From the NCBI RefSeq assembly GCF_013393385.1, contig NZ_AP023239.1:3286001-3350000 (forward strand): DNA of 64,000 nt. The letters are read 5' to 3'. Shown here in pieces: positions 15,642-24,194 of the stretch. The DNA is from Paenibacillus sp. URB8-2. GTDB lineage: Bacteria > Bacillota > Bacilli > Paenibacillales > Paenibacillaceae. The notes under the pieces were generated by a model that was not told the origin of the DNA, did not search any database, and was given only the letters and a program-made list of their open reading frames with translations. Both the position numbers and the translations under genes were made by a program. Positions within the stretch are counted from its first letter, which is position 1, and the number at the start of each line of letters is the position of its first letter.

Positions 15642-17738
15642 TTGAAACAAAATACGGGCAGACGCCTGCTGCAATATGCGCTGCATGCGAGGACAACATT
15701 TATCGCAGCGCTCCTCCTGCTCTCCATCGGAGTCGCAGCGGAGCTGGCGGGCCCTTTTATAGCCAGAAGCATGATCGACAACCATATGCTTGCCATTGAA
15801 CAGCCTTACTACCAGACCTCGTCGCCAGACGATGCCGCTCTGTACAACAACGCCTATTATAAGCACGGAGACAGGTTCAATCCGGGAGAGGAAAAGGGCG
15901 GCGAGGTCCGCCTGCTCCAGGTTGGACGAAGCTTCTATTTCATCGGCCAGCCCGTCGAAGCGGCAAACGGCGAACGCAGCTTTGATGCAGGCCAAGTCAC
16001 AATCAACAGCGGCGGGGACAAGTTGAGCTATCCGGCCGTTAAACTTACGACGGATGAATTGTTCGCTTTTTACAAACCGGAGCTCCCGGGCATTACCAAG
16101 CTGGTCGGACTGTACGGAATGTTCCTGGTCATCTCAATCTTCGCCGAATTCGGCAAGACCTATTGGCTGCAATCATCCGCCAACCAAGTCGTCCGCCGGC
16201 TGCGTACGGATGTGTACGCACATATTCAGCGGCTGCCGGTCTATTTTTTCGATAATCTGCCTGCGGGCAAAGTGGTGTCCCGTGTTACCAACGATACCGA
16301 AGCGGTCAAAGAACTGTTCATCGCCGTATTGTCGAACTTCGCCAGTGGAATTATCAACATTATCGGCGTCTATACCGCCCTGTTCCTGCTGGATGCCCGA
16401 CTCGGACTGGTCAGTCTGTTCATCGCCCCGGTCATCGTGGTGTGGGTCATTTTGTACCGCAAGGTAGCAACCAAATACAACACGATCATCCGCTCCCGCC
16501 TCAGTGAGATTAACGCCATCATTAACGAGTCGATTCAGGGGATGTCGATTATCCGCATCTTCCGCCGCCAGAAGCAGAGGCTGGACGAATTCGAGACGCT
16601 CAACGAAGATTATTTGAAGTACCAGAACAAAATGCTGAATCTCAACTCGCTTACCTCGCATAATCTGGTCGGTTCGCTCCGCAGTCTTTCCTTCGCACTC
16701 GTACTCTGGTATTTCGGGTTCGGGAGTCTGAGCGGAGGAACGATCGTTTCGCTGGGCGTGCTCTACGCCTTCGTCGACGTGCTGGGACGGATGTTCCAGC
16801 CGATCATCGGCATGGTCAACCAGCTGGCCAACCTCGATACCTCGATGGTGTCGGCGGGGCGGGTCTTCAAGCTCATGGACGAACCGGGCGAGAAGGTGAC
16901 CGATGGCGGAATGCCCCGTTACAAAGGTGATGTGGTGTTCAAGGATGTCTCCTTTGCCTACAAAAAAGACTTTGTCCTCCGCGACATTTCCTTCGAGGCG
17001 CGCTCCGGCGAGACGGTCGCCCTGGTGGGTCATACGGGCTCCGGCAAAAGCTCGATCATCAATCTGCTATTCCGTTTCTACGACCCGCAGCGCGGCTCGA
17101 TCTCCATTGACGGACAACAGACGACGGACATTCCGAAGCAGTGGCTGCGGAAGCATATGGGCATCGTCCTTCAGGATCCTTATCTATTCACCGGAACGAT
17201 CGCTTCGAACGTCAGCCTGGAAGACGAGAGCATAACGAGGGAAAAAGTGGAATGGGCGCTCAGAGAAGTCGGCGCGGACCGGCTGCTTGCCCATCTGCCG
17301 CAGGGCTTCGACGAGCCGGTCGTGGAAAAAGGCAGCACGCTGTCCGCAGGGCAGCGCCAACTGATCTCATTCGCCCGCGCGCTCGCCTTCGACCCCGCGA
17401 TCCTGATTCTCGATGAGGCCACATCCAATATCGACACCGAGACGGAGAGCCTCATCCAGCAGGCGCTGGAAGTCCTTAAGAAGGGGCGGACGACATTCAT
17501 CATCGCCCACCGGCTGTCGACAATCCGCAGCGCTGACAAAATCCTCGTCCTGCACCGCGGGGAAATCGTAGAACGAGGCAGCCACGATGAGCTGATGGCG
17601 CTTGGCGGCCGCTATTACCGCATGTATCAGCTTCAAACCGGTTCTGCCGTCCATAAGGATGATACCGCTCAAACTGCCAAGACCGCCCCGGCTGTCCATA
17701 TTCCGGCCAGTATGCAATCGGCGGGCCGTCAAGGATAA
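15642..17738 (+). CDS. ABC multidrug exporter half-transporter, BmrD/YheH-like
   Basis: The 698-residue second half of a heterodimeric exporter. I place the start at TTG 15642, 11 bases after GGAGG. After the first membrane helix there is an approximately 115-residue extracytoplasmic insert (QPYYQTSSPDDAALYNN onward), as in B. subtilis BmrD. The ATPase shows Walker A GHTGSGKSS, Q-loop VLQDPYLF, Walker B ILILDEATSNID with the catalytic Glu, and H-loop IAHRLS. The signature is LSAGQRQ. The C-terminal 40 residues are Thr/Ala-rich. It lies 62 bases after the first half and ends before a terminator. Confidence 0.88.
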   Translation: MKQNTGRRLLQYALHARTTFIAALLLLSIGVAAELAGPFIARSMIDNHMLAIEQPYYQTSSPDDAALYNNAYYKHGDRFNPGEEKGGEVRLLQVGRSFYFIGQPVEAANGERSFDAGQVTINSGGDKLSYPAVKLTTDELFAFYKPELPGITKLVGLYGMFLVISIFAEFGKTYWLQSSANQVVRRLRTDVYAHIQRLPVYFFDNLPAGKVVSRVTNDTEAVKELFIAVLSNFASGIINIIGVYTALFLLDARLGLVSLFIAPVIVVWVILYRKVATKYNTIIRSRLSEINAIINESIQGMSIIRIFRRQKQRLDEFETLNEDYLKYQNKMLNLNSLTSHNLVGSLRSLSFALVLWYFGFGSLSGGTIVSLGVLYAFVDVLGRMFQPIIGMVNQLANLDTSMVSAGRVFKLMDEPGEKVTDGGMPRYKGDVVFKDVSFAYKKDFVLRDISFEARSGETVALVGHTGSGKSSIINLLFRFYDPQRGSISIDGQQTTDIPKQWLRKHMGIVLQDPYLFTGTIASNVSLEDESITREKVEWALREVGADRLLAHLPQGFDEPVVEKGSTLSAGQRQLISFARALAFDPAILILDEATSNIDTETESLIQQALEVLKKGRTTFIIAHRLSTIRSADKILVLHRGEIVERGSHDELMALGGRYYRMYQLQTGSAVHKDDTAQTAKTAPAVHIPASMQSAGRQG

Positions 17739-17791
17739 GCCATTCCGCCTTGCCGATGAAACTTTTGATGTCTGCTCTTTATATCTGCCGG

Positions 17792-17822
17792 CCCCTGTCC
17801 CAACGGACAGGGGTCTTCTGCA
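17792..17822 (+). terminator. Rho-independent terminator of the ABC exporter operon
   Basis: CCCCTGTCC-CAAC-GGACAGGGG followed by TCTTCT, about 55 bases after the BmrD-like stop. Confidence 0.85.
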
Positions 17823-17901
17823 TTTAGGAACTTTCATTGCGAAAGGAACGCATGTTCGTTATAATGGGGTAATCATCCAACGGAACGGAGTGAAGACGCT
17901 T

Positions 17902-19146
17902 TTGATAAGCTACAAAGTATCCAAACGCCAGGCTGCGCAGTTTCTTCTTAAGCATCAGCGTCTCGGCCCTTATCGGCTGCCGAGCGGTAAAGAGAGCGTT
18001 TACCGCTATATCCGGCATGCCAACTGCATCCAGTACGACCCGTTGAATATAGCCGGCCATAACCATGAGCTTGTGCTTCAAGCGCGAATCCCCGGCTTTA
18101 CACCCGGGATGGCGCAAGAACTGCTGTATCAAGACCGGCTGCTGCTCGACGGCTGGGACAAGAATATGTCGATCTATTGCACGGAAGATTGGCCTTACTT
18201 CCGCAGACTTCGAGACAGCGCAGCCGCCCGTTACGGTTCCAATGAAGCCGTGATGGCGATGGTCCACAACGTTCGGGCTGAGATTGCGGAGCGCGGCCCG
18301 CTCTCCTCTCTTGATATGGGCTGGAAGGACAAAGTCGACTGGTCCTGGGCTCCCGCCAGACTGTCCCGCGCCGCGCTGGAGAGCATGTATTTTTGGGGTG
18401 AGCTGTCCGTCCATCACCGGGTTCACACCCGCCGCTATTATGATTTCGCGGATAATCTTCTGCCGAAAGACCTCCTTGCAGCGCCGGAACCCAATCCGTC
18501 TGAGGAGTCGTTTCAGGAATGGTACGTACTGCGGAGAATCGGCGCGATCGGTCTGCTGTGGAACAGGGCCGGCGACGGCTGGCTGGGCATAAGCAACCTT
18601 AAGAGCGCGGATCGTGACGGAGCGATCCAGCGGCTGCTGCTGGCGGACTCCATCAGGGAAGTGAGGGTGGAAGGAATCAAGCCTCCGCTCTTTATCCGAA
18701 CTGCTGATGCCCCTGATCTGGAGACGATTCTGAAGTGCAAAACCGGCGAGAGTCCGTTCGATAGCGGACATTACGCCGCTGCTTTGGCTCCCCTCGATAA
18801 CCTGATCTGGGACAGAGAGCTTATCCGCCAGCTGTTCGGATTTCAGTACCGCTGGGAAGTATATAAGCCTGCGGGAGAACGCCAATACGGATATTACGTG
18901 CTGCCGCTGCTGTATGGAGACCGCTTTGCCGCAAGATTCGAGCCTGTTATGGACAAAGCAACCGGAGACCTGATTCTGCGCAACTGGTGGTGGGAAGCCG
19001 GAGAGGGACTGCATATTTCCGGCTTAATGGCGGCGGCGAAGTCCGCAGTCTCCACGCTCGCCCGTTCATTAGGCGCACTAAGGATTACGGTGCCTCCGGC
19101 AGTAGCCGCGCAGAGCGGCATCGGCGAATGGGATGGAGATCTTTAA
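17902..19146 (+). CDS. YcaQ/AlkX-like winged-helix DNA glycosylase family protein
   Basis: A 414-residue member of the HTH_42 (YcaQ-like) family, whose studied members unhook DNA interstrand crosslinks or excise alkylated bases. Features: N-terminal VSKRQAAQFLLKHQRL, then RYIRHANCIQYDPLNIAGHNHELVLQ in two parts and the substrate-region motif GELSVHHRVHTRRYYDF; an NNxxWDR-like LDNLIWDREL is near residue 310. The frame is open from 17602, but a terminator at 17792-17822 shows the start lies later. TTG 17902 follows GGAG by 11 bases. Isolated gene between two terminators. Confidence 0.82.
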   Translation: MISYKVSKRQAAQFLLKHQRLGPYRLPSGKESVYRYIRHANCIQYDPLNIAGHNHELVLQARIPGFTPGMAQELLYQDRLLLDGWDKNMSIYCTEDWPYFRRLRDSAAARYGSNEAVMAMVHNVRAEIAERGPLSSLDMGWKDKVDWSWAPARLSRAALESMYFWGELSVHHRVHTRRYYDFADNLLPKDLLAAPEPNPSEESFQEWYVLRRIGAIGLLWNRAGDGWLGISNLKSADRDGAIQRLLLADSIREVRVEGIKPPLFIRTADAPDLETILKCKTGESPFDSGHYAAALAPLDNLIWDRELIRQLFGFQYRWEVYKPAGERQYGYYVLPLLYGDRFAARFEPVMDKATGDLILRNWWWEAGEGLHISGLMAAAKSAVSTLARSLGALRITVPPAVAAQSGIGEWDGDL

Positions 19147-19160
19147 CTTTCATTATCACA

Positions 19161-19210
19161 AGAACAAAGCCTCTGCCGGCGTTCCCGCCGGACAGAGGCT
19201 TTGTTCTTTC
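19161..19210. terminator. bidirectional terminator
   Basis: AGAACAAAGCCTCTG pairs with CAGAGGCTTTGTTCT around a CCGGC/GCCGG inner stem, between two convergent genes. Confidence 0.88.
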
Positions 19211-19225
19211 GGTTACATGACTTTC

Positions 19226-19744
19226 TCATTGATTGCGCCGTTTTAAATTGGCCGGAGGATAACCTCCGAGCATATCTTCCTCTTCCAACTTGCCTTCCAA
19301 TCCCAGCTTATGGTACAGCTCCGTACAATATCCCTGCAGCTTCAGTTCCAGAGCGCCTGCTTTATTCTTGAACCTCTTCAGTTCCCTGATGATACGGGTT
19401 CTGCCGGAAGGAGTAAACGTATCCTGAATGCGTTCCTTGAAATAATCATGGACGATATAATTTCTCTGCTTCCAAACATGGTGCAGCTGCGCCGTTTCTT
19501 CCTCTGAGAACGGAAAATGATGTTGGATTTCCTTGATGAGCTGGCCGAGTGAATTGCCAAGCTTACGTTGATATAAATCCGACAAATCCGCCTCGGATGG
19601 CAGGGTGCCCTGGGAAAGCTTTGTCAGCAGTAGCAGATTGGTGAGCTGCTGCTCCAACGCCTGGCAGTAGTACACGGCCAGTCCGAAATAGGCGAACAGT
19701 TCTTTGGAATGTTCACTCTCCGGTAATTGTGTATCCTCCTTCAT
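19226..19744 (-). CDS. conserved hypothetical protein, 172 aa
   Basis: A 172-residue helical soluble protein starting at ATG 19744, four bases after GGAGG (the frame extends to 19807 without a better site). It contains FAYFGLAVYYCQALEQQLTN and WKQRNYIVHDYFKER, resembling small helical proteins with a conserved R-N-x-x-H-D motif such as HEPN-like nucleases (RxxxxH: RNYIVH). That motif match is suggestive only. Convergent to the YcaQ-like gene and upstream of an IS200 element. Confidence 0.6.
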   Translation of the reverse strand: MKEDTQLPESEHSKELFAYFGLAVYYCQALEQQLTNLLLLTKLSQGTLPSEADLSDLYQRKLGNSLGQLIKEIQHHFPFSEEETAQLHHVWKQRNYIVHDYFKERIQDTFTPSGRTRIIRELKRFKNKAGALELKLQGYCTELYHKLGLEGKLEEEDMLGGYPPANLKRRNQ

Positions 19745-19992
19745 CTGTCCTCCGTTGTCATGTTTCGTAATTGATTTGATATTAATTCGGTGCTTATGTA
19801 TGAACAATAATTCGCCAAGCTCCCTTTGATTCCCTCTTCCTATTGTAATATGAGCGTTCTAAAAAAATCAAAACCACCCGTATAACGGGTGGTTTGTTCT
19901 GCGGCTGAAAGCCTTTATTACTGGCCAGCCCTAAAGGGCACTGAATGGTTCGCCAACCGCACTACTTTTACTGCTACCCCTAAAGGGGTTTT

Positions 19993-20481
19993 CTATTTCT
20001 TCTTCTTTCGATTATCTTTGATCTCTTCTCCTGTAAATGGATCAATGTATTCCATGATTGTTATTTGTTCCGCGACGATATCCTCCTGCAGTTGATTTTG
20101 GATATATTCTTGTATCACTTTCTTGTTCCTTCCGACGGTATCCACGTAAAACCCTTTACACCAAAATTTCCGATTTCCATACCGATACTTTAGGTTGGCA
20201 TGTCGGTCAAAGATCATCAAGCTGCTCTTTCCTTTTAAATATCCTATAAACGCCGATACACTGAGCTTTGGTGGAATACTCACCAGCATATGAATATGAT
20301 CTTTACACGCTTCTGCTTCGATAATTTCTACATTCTTTCTTTCACATAGTTGTCTCAGTATTTTCCCAATATCTTGTTTCAATTTCCCATAGATTACTTG
20401 GCGTCTATACTTTGGGGCGAACACGATATGGTACTTACAATTCCATTTTGTATGTGCTAAACTGTTCACATCAGATGACAT
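19993..20481 (-). CDS. tnpA: IS200/IS605 TnpA transposase
   Basis: A 162-residue Y1 HUH single-strand transposase. The HUH motif is the HIHM in ACKDHIHMLVSIPP, and the catalytic Tyr lies in the helix RNKKVIQEYIQNQ. The N-terminal AHTKWNCKYHIVFAPKYRR is diagnostic. The frame is complete, so the element may be active. Its ribosome binding site AGGAGG is buried in a long hairpin at 20486-20548. No tnpB accompanies it. Confidence 0.93.
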   Translation of the reverse strand: MSSDVNSLAHTKWNCKYHIVFAPKYRRQVIYGKLKQDIGKILRQLCERKNVEIIEAEACKDHIHMLVSIPPKLSVSAFIGYLKGKSSLMIFDRHANLKYRYGNRKFWCKGFYVDTVGRNKKVIQEYIQNQLQEDIVAEQITIMEYIDPFTGEEIKDNRKKKK

Positions 20482-20485
20482 CTGT

Positions 20486-20548
20486 ATTCCTCCTATTGTG
20501 CGATAAATTCGGTTGGCGAACCAAATTTATTGTAACATTAGGAGGAAT
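20486..20548 (-). promoter_or_regulatory. RBS-sequestering hairpin in tnpA leader
   Basis: ATTCCTCCTA at the left pairs with TAGGAGGAAT at the right, and the interior arms AATAAATTTGGTT and AACCGAATTTAT pair around CGCC. The ribosome binding site of tnpA lies in the outer stem. Known IS200 elements silence translation this way, so that read-through transcription does not yield transposase. Confidence 0.75.
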
Positions 20549-20616
20549 TTTTTTTGATACATCGCTGGAAGCTCTCCCGAACCATACGCATAGCGTATGG
20601 TTTTCTTTTGCCAATC

Positions 20617-20643
20617 AAAGGCCAGCTTCCGCAGAAGCTGGCC
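20617..20643 (-). terminator. terminator of the copper-protein gene
   Basis: GGCCAGCTTC-TGCG-GAAGCTGGCC followed on the minus strand by TTTGATT. Confidence 0.75.
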
Positions 20644-20679
20644 CGTTAGCTATTTATAAGATTGGTTGTCCCTTTATAC

Positions 20680-21027
20680 TCAGATCAATACAGCGACGGC
20701 TTCGCTTATTTCGCGGCAGGCCTTCGCACAGTCCAGACAAGCGTCGATGCAATTCCGGCAGTGCGTCTGCTCATACCTACCGCATTCCTTGGCAGTGGCT
20801 TCGCAAATATCCGCGCATAGGCTGCAAATATCGGCAACGTACGGACTTTGGCGGGTCATGGCCTGGATCGCATAAGCGCAAATATCGGCGCATTCCCGGT
20901 CCATCCGGATGCAATCCCGCAGCAGTGCAAGGTCATATTCTTTCAGGCTTGAGACATAGCTTGAGTTACAGGCGTTCATACATTTAAGACAAGCGTCAAT
21001 GCAGTCCTGGTATTGAATTCGGGTCAT
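20680..21027 (-). CDS. four-helix-bundle copper-binding protein (Csp/YhjQ-like)
   Basis: A 115-residue Cys-rich helical protein; ATG 21027 follows GGAGG. There are 14 cysteines, mostly as CxxxC or CxxC pairs placed along helices: CIDACLKCMNAC near the start, CADICAYA in the middle, CSLCADIC, and CRNCIDACLDCAKAC near the end. This pattern fits the copper-storage proteins (Csp3-like), which bind many Cu(I) ions inside a four-helix bundle. No signal peptide is present, so it is cytosolic. A CobW-type GTPase gene follows upstream on the same strand. Confidence 0.88.
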   Translation of the reverse strand: MTRIQYQDCIDACLKCMNACNSSYVSSLKEYDLALLRDCIRMDRECADICAYAIQAMTRQSPYVADICSLCADICEATAKECGRYEQTHCRNCIDACLDCAKACREISEAVAVLI

Positions 21028-21161
21028 AGCCTTAAACCTCCTGCAATCTGATGTTGTATGCCTTAGTATTAACCTCCGGCCGCATAGACGAATCAGCGGT
21101 GCCCCTCCCGTTCCCCCGCCCATCCCTTTTTAAAAGCCGTATGATCCCTGATGCCATGATG

Positions 21162-22211
21162 CTACAAACTTCGTTTTACAGACGCCGGCCGGCTGAACAA
21201 TCGCCCTTCCAAATGCAGCAGTTTCTTGCGCAGATCCCCTGACGAGAAATGCTCTCCGATAAATACCGCCACGTCCCGAACATCTCCCTGCGGGGTGATT
21301 TTTATAAAATCCGACTCTTGATAAGCGTATTGAAAGAGGAATCGACCCGAAGTATCATTAAAGGTCAGCACTCCCTTAGCTCGGTATACGTCGGCCGGTA
21401 ATTCCTTGATAAAGGCTTCGAATTCCACGCTATTAATCGGATTCGTGAAAAAATGCGTGTACGCCATAACATGGTCATGAGCAGCACGGCCCGTATCTGC
21501 GGCGACAGTCTCTTCCTCTTCCGTGAAGCCTTCGCCGCCAGCTTTGGAGCCTGGAGATTGGTCGTCAATCGCCCCGTCCGAGGTTCCCGCAAGCGATGCG
21601 TTATCCGAGGAATCAAGCAGATTATCCAAGTCTACCTCGCACCGTACGGCCGGAATAATCTCCGCATAAGCATTCCATTTTCGGAGTACCCCGCTCACTT
21701 CTACTGCCTCTTCCGGAGACACGCGGTCCGTTTTGTTCAGAATGAGCGCGGAAGCGCTGCGGATTTGCTCCTGCATTAGCCGGTAAGTGGCGCCCTTCTG
21801 CTCTCTGTACAGTTGGAGAAGATGGGCTGCGTCGACTACGGTAATCAAGCCCTTCAGCTCGACTTTGCTGTATAGCGACGTTTCGGTAACGTTATCGATG
21901 ATATCCAGAGGATTAGCCGCACCCGTAGCTTCGATCACGATCACATCGGGCGATTCTCTCTTCATAAGTGTAGTAAGCTCCATGCTGAGATCGGCGCTTG
22001 CCGAGCAGCAAATACATCCCGACAGAAGCTCGGCCATCGGCACGGATTCGTCGACCAGCATGCCGTCAAAGTTAACATCTCCGAGTTCGTTCATGACAAC
22101 GGCCGGACGCATGCCCTTGTTCTTCCAAAACTCCAGCAGCCTATACAGCAGAGTCGTCTTTCCGCTGCCCAGAAATCCCGACAAAATATATACAGGAACA
22201 GCATTTTCCAT
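21162..22211 (-). CDS. CobW/COG0523 G3E-family GTPase (metallochaperone)
   Basis: A 349-residue G3E GTPase. Walker A GFLGSGKT lies at residues 12-19, the metal-binding CxCC motif is GCICCS at 65-70, and LNKTD lies near 158. The C-terminal CobW_C domain covers about 240-340 (VYRAKGVLTF). Members of this family deliver zinc or other metals to target proteins. A Ser/Gly/Asp-rich linker (about 205-235) has few of the His runs seen in Zn-dedicated members. GGGGGGAG precedes the ATG. No clear Zur box was found upstream, so the metal is open; it stands near a copper protein and moaB. Confidence 0.88.
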   Translation of the reverse strand: MENAVPVYILSGFLGSGKTTLLYRLLEFWKNKGMRPAVVMNELGDVNFDGMLVDESVPMAELLSGCICCSASADLSMELTTLMKRESPDVIVIEATGAANPLDIIDNVTETSLYSKVELKGLITVVDAAHLLQLYREQKGATYRLMQEQIRSASALILNKTDRVSPEEAVEVSGVLRKWNAYAEIIPAVRCEVDLDNLLDSSDNASLAGTSDGAIDDQSPGSKAGGEGFTEEEETVAADTGRAAHDHVMAYTHFFTNPINSVEFEAFIKELPADVYRAKGVLTFNDTSGRFLFQYAYQESDFIKITPQGDVRDVAVFIGEHFSSGDLRKKLLHLEGRLFSRPASVKRSL

Positions 22212-22433
22212 TAATTTGATCTCCCCCCGGGTTCTCTTCTGTAAGCGAGTGTACTACATTCCTTGGCAGTGAAGCAACCTCATAAATAACAATGTAAGCG
22301 ATTTTTAGGTAATTGTTAACATTATATTGCGTCAGCACATATCTTCGTTTTCTTGCGGCCGGTGTTCTATTCCACTATGATAGGGGCATGCGAATTTCCA
22401 CGAAAAAAAAGCGTCAAGGAGTGATAATCACCG

Positions 22434-22949
22434 ATGAGTTCAGTCGAACAGCACCGGATGGAAGCGCCGGATTCGGTCAATTGTTATGTAATTACAGTCT
22501 CGGACACCCGGACGATGGATACGGATAAGAGCGGCCTGCTTATCGAGACTTTGCTTGAAGAGTCCGGCTATAAAGTTGCCGGGCGGACCATTGTGAAGGA
22601 TAACTATGACGATATCCGCGAGCTGATTCACATTTGCGCAGCAGACAGCGCCATCGAAGCTGTGCTGCTTACGGGCGGCACCGGAATTGCTCCTCGCGAT
22701 TCCACCTATGAGGCCGTAGAGTCGCTGCTTGACAAGACGATGCCCGGATTTGGAGAGATTTTCCGATACTTGAGCTATGCCGAAGACATCGGAACCGCGG
22801 CCATCTTGAGCCGGGCGGTTGCCGGAACGATCGGGAACACCGCCGTGTTCTCCATGCCCGGATCGACAGGTGCGGTCAGGCTTGCGATGACCCGGCTGAT
22901 CATTCCCGAGCTTCGGCATGTGATGCGGGAGATTTATAAGTCTTCCTGA
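22434..22949 (+). CDS. moaB: MoaB-type molybdenum cofactor biosynthesis protein
   Basis: A 171-residue MogA/MoaB-fold protein that adenylylates molybdopterin before metal insertion. Hallmarks: VITVSDTR at residues 19-26, LLTGGTG, and a C-terminal SMPGSTGAVRLAM matching the molybdopterin-binding PGxxxA loop. AAGGAGTGAT precedes the ATG. A terminator follows. Divergent from the CobW-like gene. It implies a molybdoenzyme in the cell but not necessarily a link to the nitrogenase-like locus, whose cofactor is of a different type. Confidence 0.9.
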   Translation: MSSVEQHRMEAPDSVNCYVITVSDTRTMDTDKSGLLIETLLEESGYKVAGRTIVKDNYDDIRELIHICAADSAIEAVLLTGGTGIAPRDSTYEAVESLLDKTMPGFGEIFRYLSYAEDIGTAAILSRAVAGTIGNTAVFSMPGSTGAVRLAMTRLIIPELRHVMREIYKSS

Positions 22950-22986
22950 AGCTCCGCTTCACCTTTTATCACCGGCCTCCGCTCTT

Positions 22987-23030
22987 GCCGGACCCCTCTT
23001 TGCCGGATCTATTATGGGGTCCGGTTTTTT
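22987..23030 (+). terminator. Rho-independent terminator of moaB
   Basis: CCGGACCCC pairs with GGGGTCCGG, followed by six Ts. Confidence 0.88.
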
Positions 23031-23033
23031 GCA

Positions 23034-23111
23034 TTGACATTTCCAAATCCATCCTATAAAATGTTGAACACTTTTCGCGAAAGTGGTTTTTGATTAACCA
23101 TTTGGTTAATC
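23034..23111 (+). promoter_or_regulatory. promoter and palindromic operators of ArsR/ABC-2 operon
   Basis: TTGACA (23034-23039) and TAAAAT 17 bases later. Two palindromes follow: CACTTTTCGCGAAAGTG (23069-23085, near-perfect) and the perfect GATTAACCATTTGGTTAATC (23092-23111), which ends 13 bases before the regulator's ATG. Either is a likely binding site for the ArsR-type regulator encoded next. Confidence 0.65.
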
Positions 23112-23124
23112 GGAAAGGAACATA

Positions 23125-24159
23125 ATGAGCTCATTGCCATCCTTGCATCATAAAATCAAAACCGTCGTCAGTCCCTTCCATGAAATGCTGTGCAGCCTGC
23201 ATGTACTGTTCCAACCCGAGCATCATCCAAGGCGGCTTCAGTGGTCACAGGAGCTGCTCAAAGAAATGCCGCCGCATCTTCGGGATGGTATCCGCCAAAT
23301 TGGCGGATTAACCGACTGCTGGACCGCATTAATGGATCTGGCAGACCATTCGGGACTGCCTATGACCTGCCGTAAAGGCATAGATGCGCTGAACAGCCTT
23401 CCGGATGCGGAACTGGTCCATCTTGCGTTAAACAATGAAGTGCCGATCGGCAGCGTCATCCAATGGATGAACGGCACAAGAGGGCTGGAAGCGGAGGAAT
23501 TGGAGGAAGCAGGGCTGTCCCTGCTCGACTCGCTGGTTGAATTCCGCAAGCTGCTAGCAGACACGTTAACACTTTACGAGGAATCCTTTTTCCGCCGGGA
23601 ATGGCAGGTTGTTGAACCCTGGCTGCAGACGGCCGCCGCCGCCTTTCAGCAGGAGGCCGAAAAATCCGCTGAAAAAGCCGTCGCATCCCTGCATCCGCGG
23701 CTTTTTGCGGAGAAAGGGGCGATTACCGCCCAAAAAGCGAAAACGTACCATTTTGCCTATGACAGCCTGGAGCATATTTATGTGTTTCCCAGCACCTTCA
23801 TGTTCCCGCATCTCTTAATCGGCTGGTGCGGAAAAGATCTCTATCTGCCGCTTGCCGTCGACATTCCGGAGCTGCCGTACAACGATTCTCCGCCGGCCGA
23901 TCTGCTTCTGCGTTTCAAGGCGCTTGGCGACGAAACACGGCTCAAGATCGTGAAGCTGCTGTGGAAAGGACCGCACTGCACGAAGCAGCTTGCTCCCGTT
24001 CTCGGCATTTCCGAAGCAGCCGTTTCCAAGAATCTGAAGCTGCTGTCCGAAGCCGGTCTGATCAGGGCCAAACGCCGGGGAAGCTACCAATTCTACTCCG
24101 CCGACAAAGAGGAATTTGAAATGACTCTTGTGCTGCAAAGACAATTTCTGGAACAGTAA
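23125..24159 (+). CDS. ArsR-type regulator with DUF5937-like N-terminal domain
   Basis: A 344-residue protein. The N-terminal 250 residues match the DUF5937-type domain found ahead of ArsR helices. The C-terminal winged helix (about 255-335) has RFKALGDETRLKIVKLLWKG and the recognition helix ISEAAVSKNLKLLSEAGLI. No metal-binding ELCVCDL motif is seen, so this is not an arsenic sensor. AGGAAC precedes the ATG. It heads an operon with an ABC-2 type exporter and very likely controls it. Confidence 0.82.
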   Translation: MSSLPSLHHKIKTVVSPFHEMLCSLHVLFQPEHHPRRLQWSQELLKEMPPHLRDGIRQIGGLTDCWTALMDLADHSGLPMTCRKGIDALNSLPDAELVHLALNNEVPIGSVIQWMNGTRGLEAEELEEAGLSLLDSLVEFRKLLADTLTLYEESFFRREWQVVEPWLQTAAAAFQQEAEKSAEKAVASLHPRLFAEKGAITAQKAKTYHFAYDSLEHIYVFPSTFMFPHLLIGWCGKDLYLPLAVDIPELPYNDSPPADLLLRFKALGDETRLKIVKLLWKGPHCTKQLAPVLGISEAAVSKNLKLLSEAGLIRAKRRGSYQFYSADKEEFEMTLVLQRQFLEQ

Positions 24160-24194
24160 CCTAAAGCAAGAGCCGTAAAAAGGAGCGCTTGAAA

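Larger units (their letters stand above)
19866..20605 (-). mobile_element. IS200/IS605-type insertion sequence (tnpA only), ends approximate
   Basis: A single tnpA gene flanked by subterminal hairpins rather than terminal inverted repeats. The 12-base hairpin GGTT-CGCC-AACC occurs at 19947-19958 and as its complement at 20511-20522. Outer hairpins (AACCACCC/GGGTGGTT near 19870-19895, and ACCATACGC/GCGTATGGT at 20581-20601) probably mark the ends. Other small hairpins with a CTAAAG-type loop (AGCCCTAAAGGGC, CCCCTAAAGGGG) lie downstream of tnpA. Exact cleavage sites cannot be set. Confidence 0.75.
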
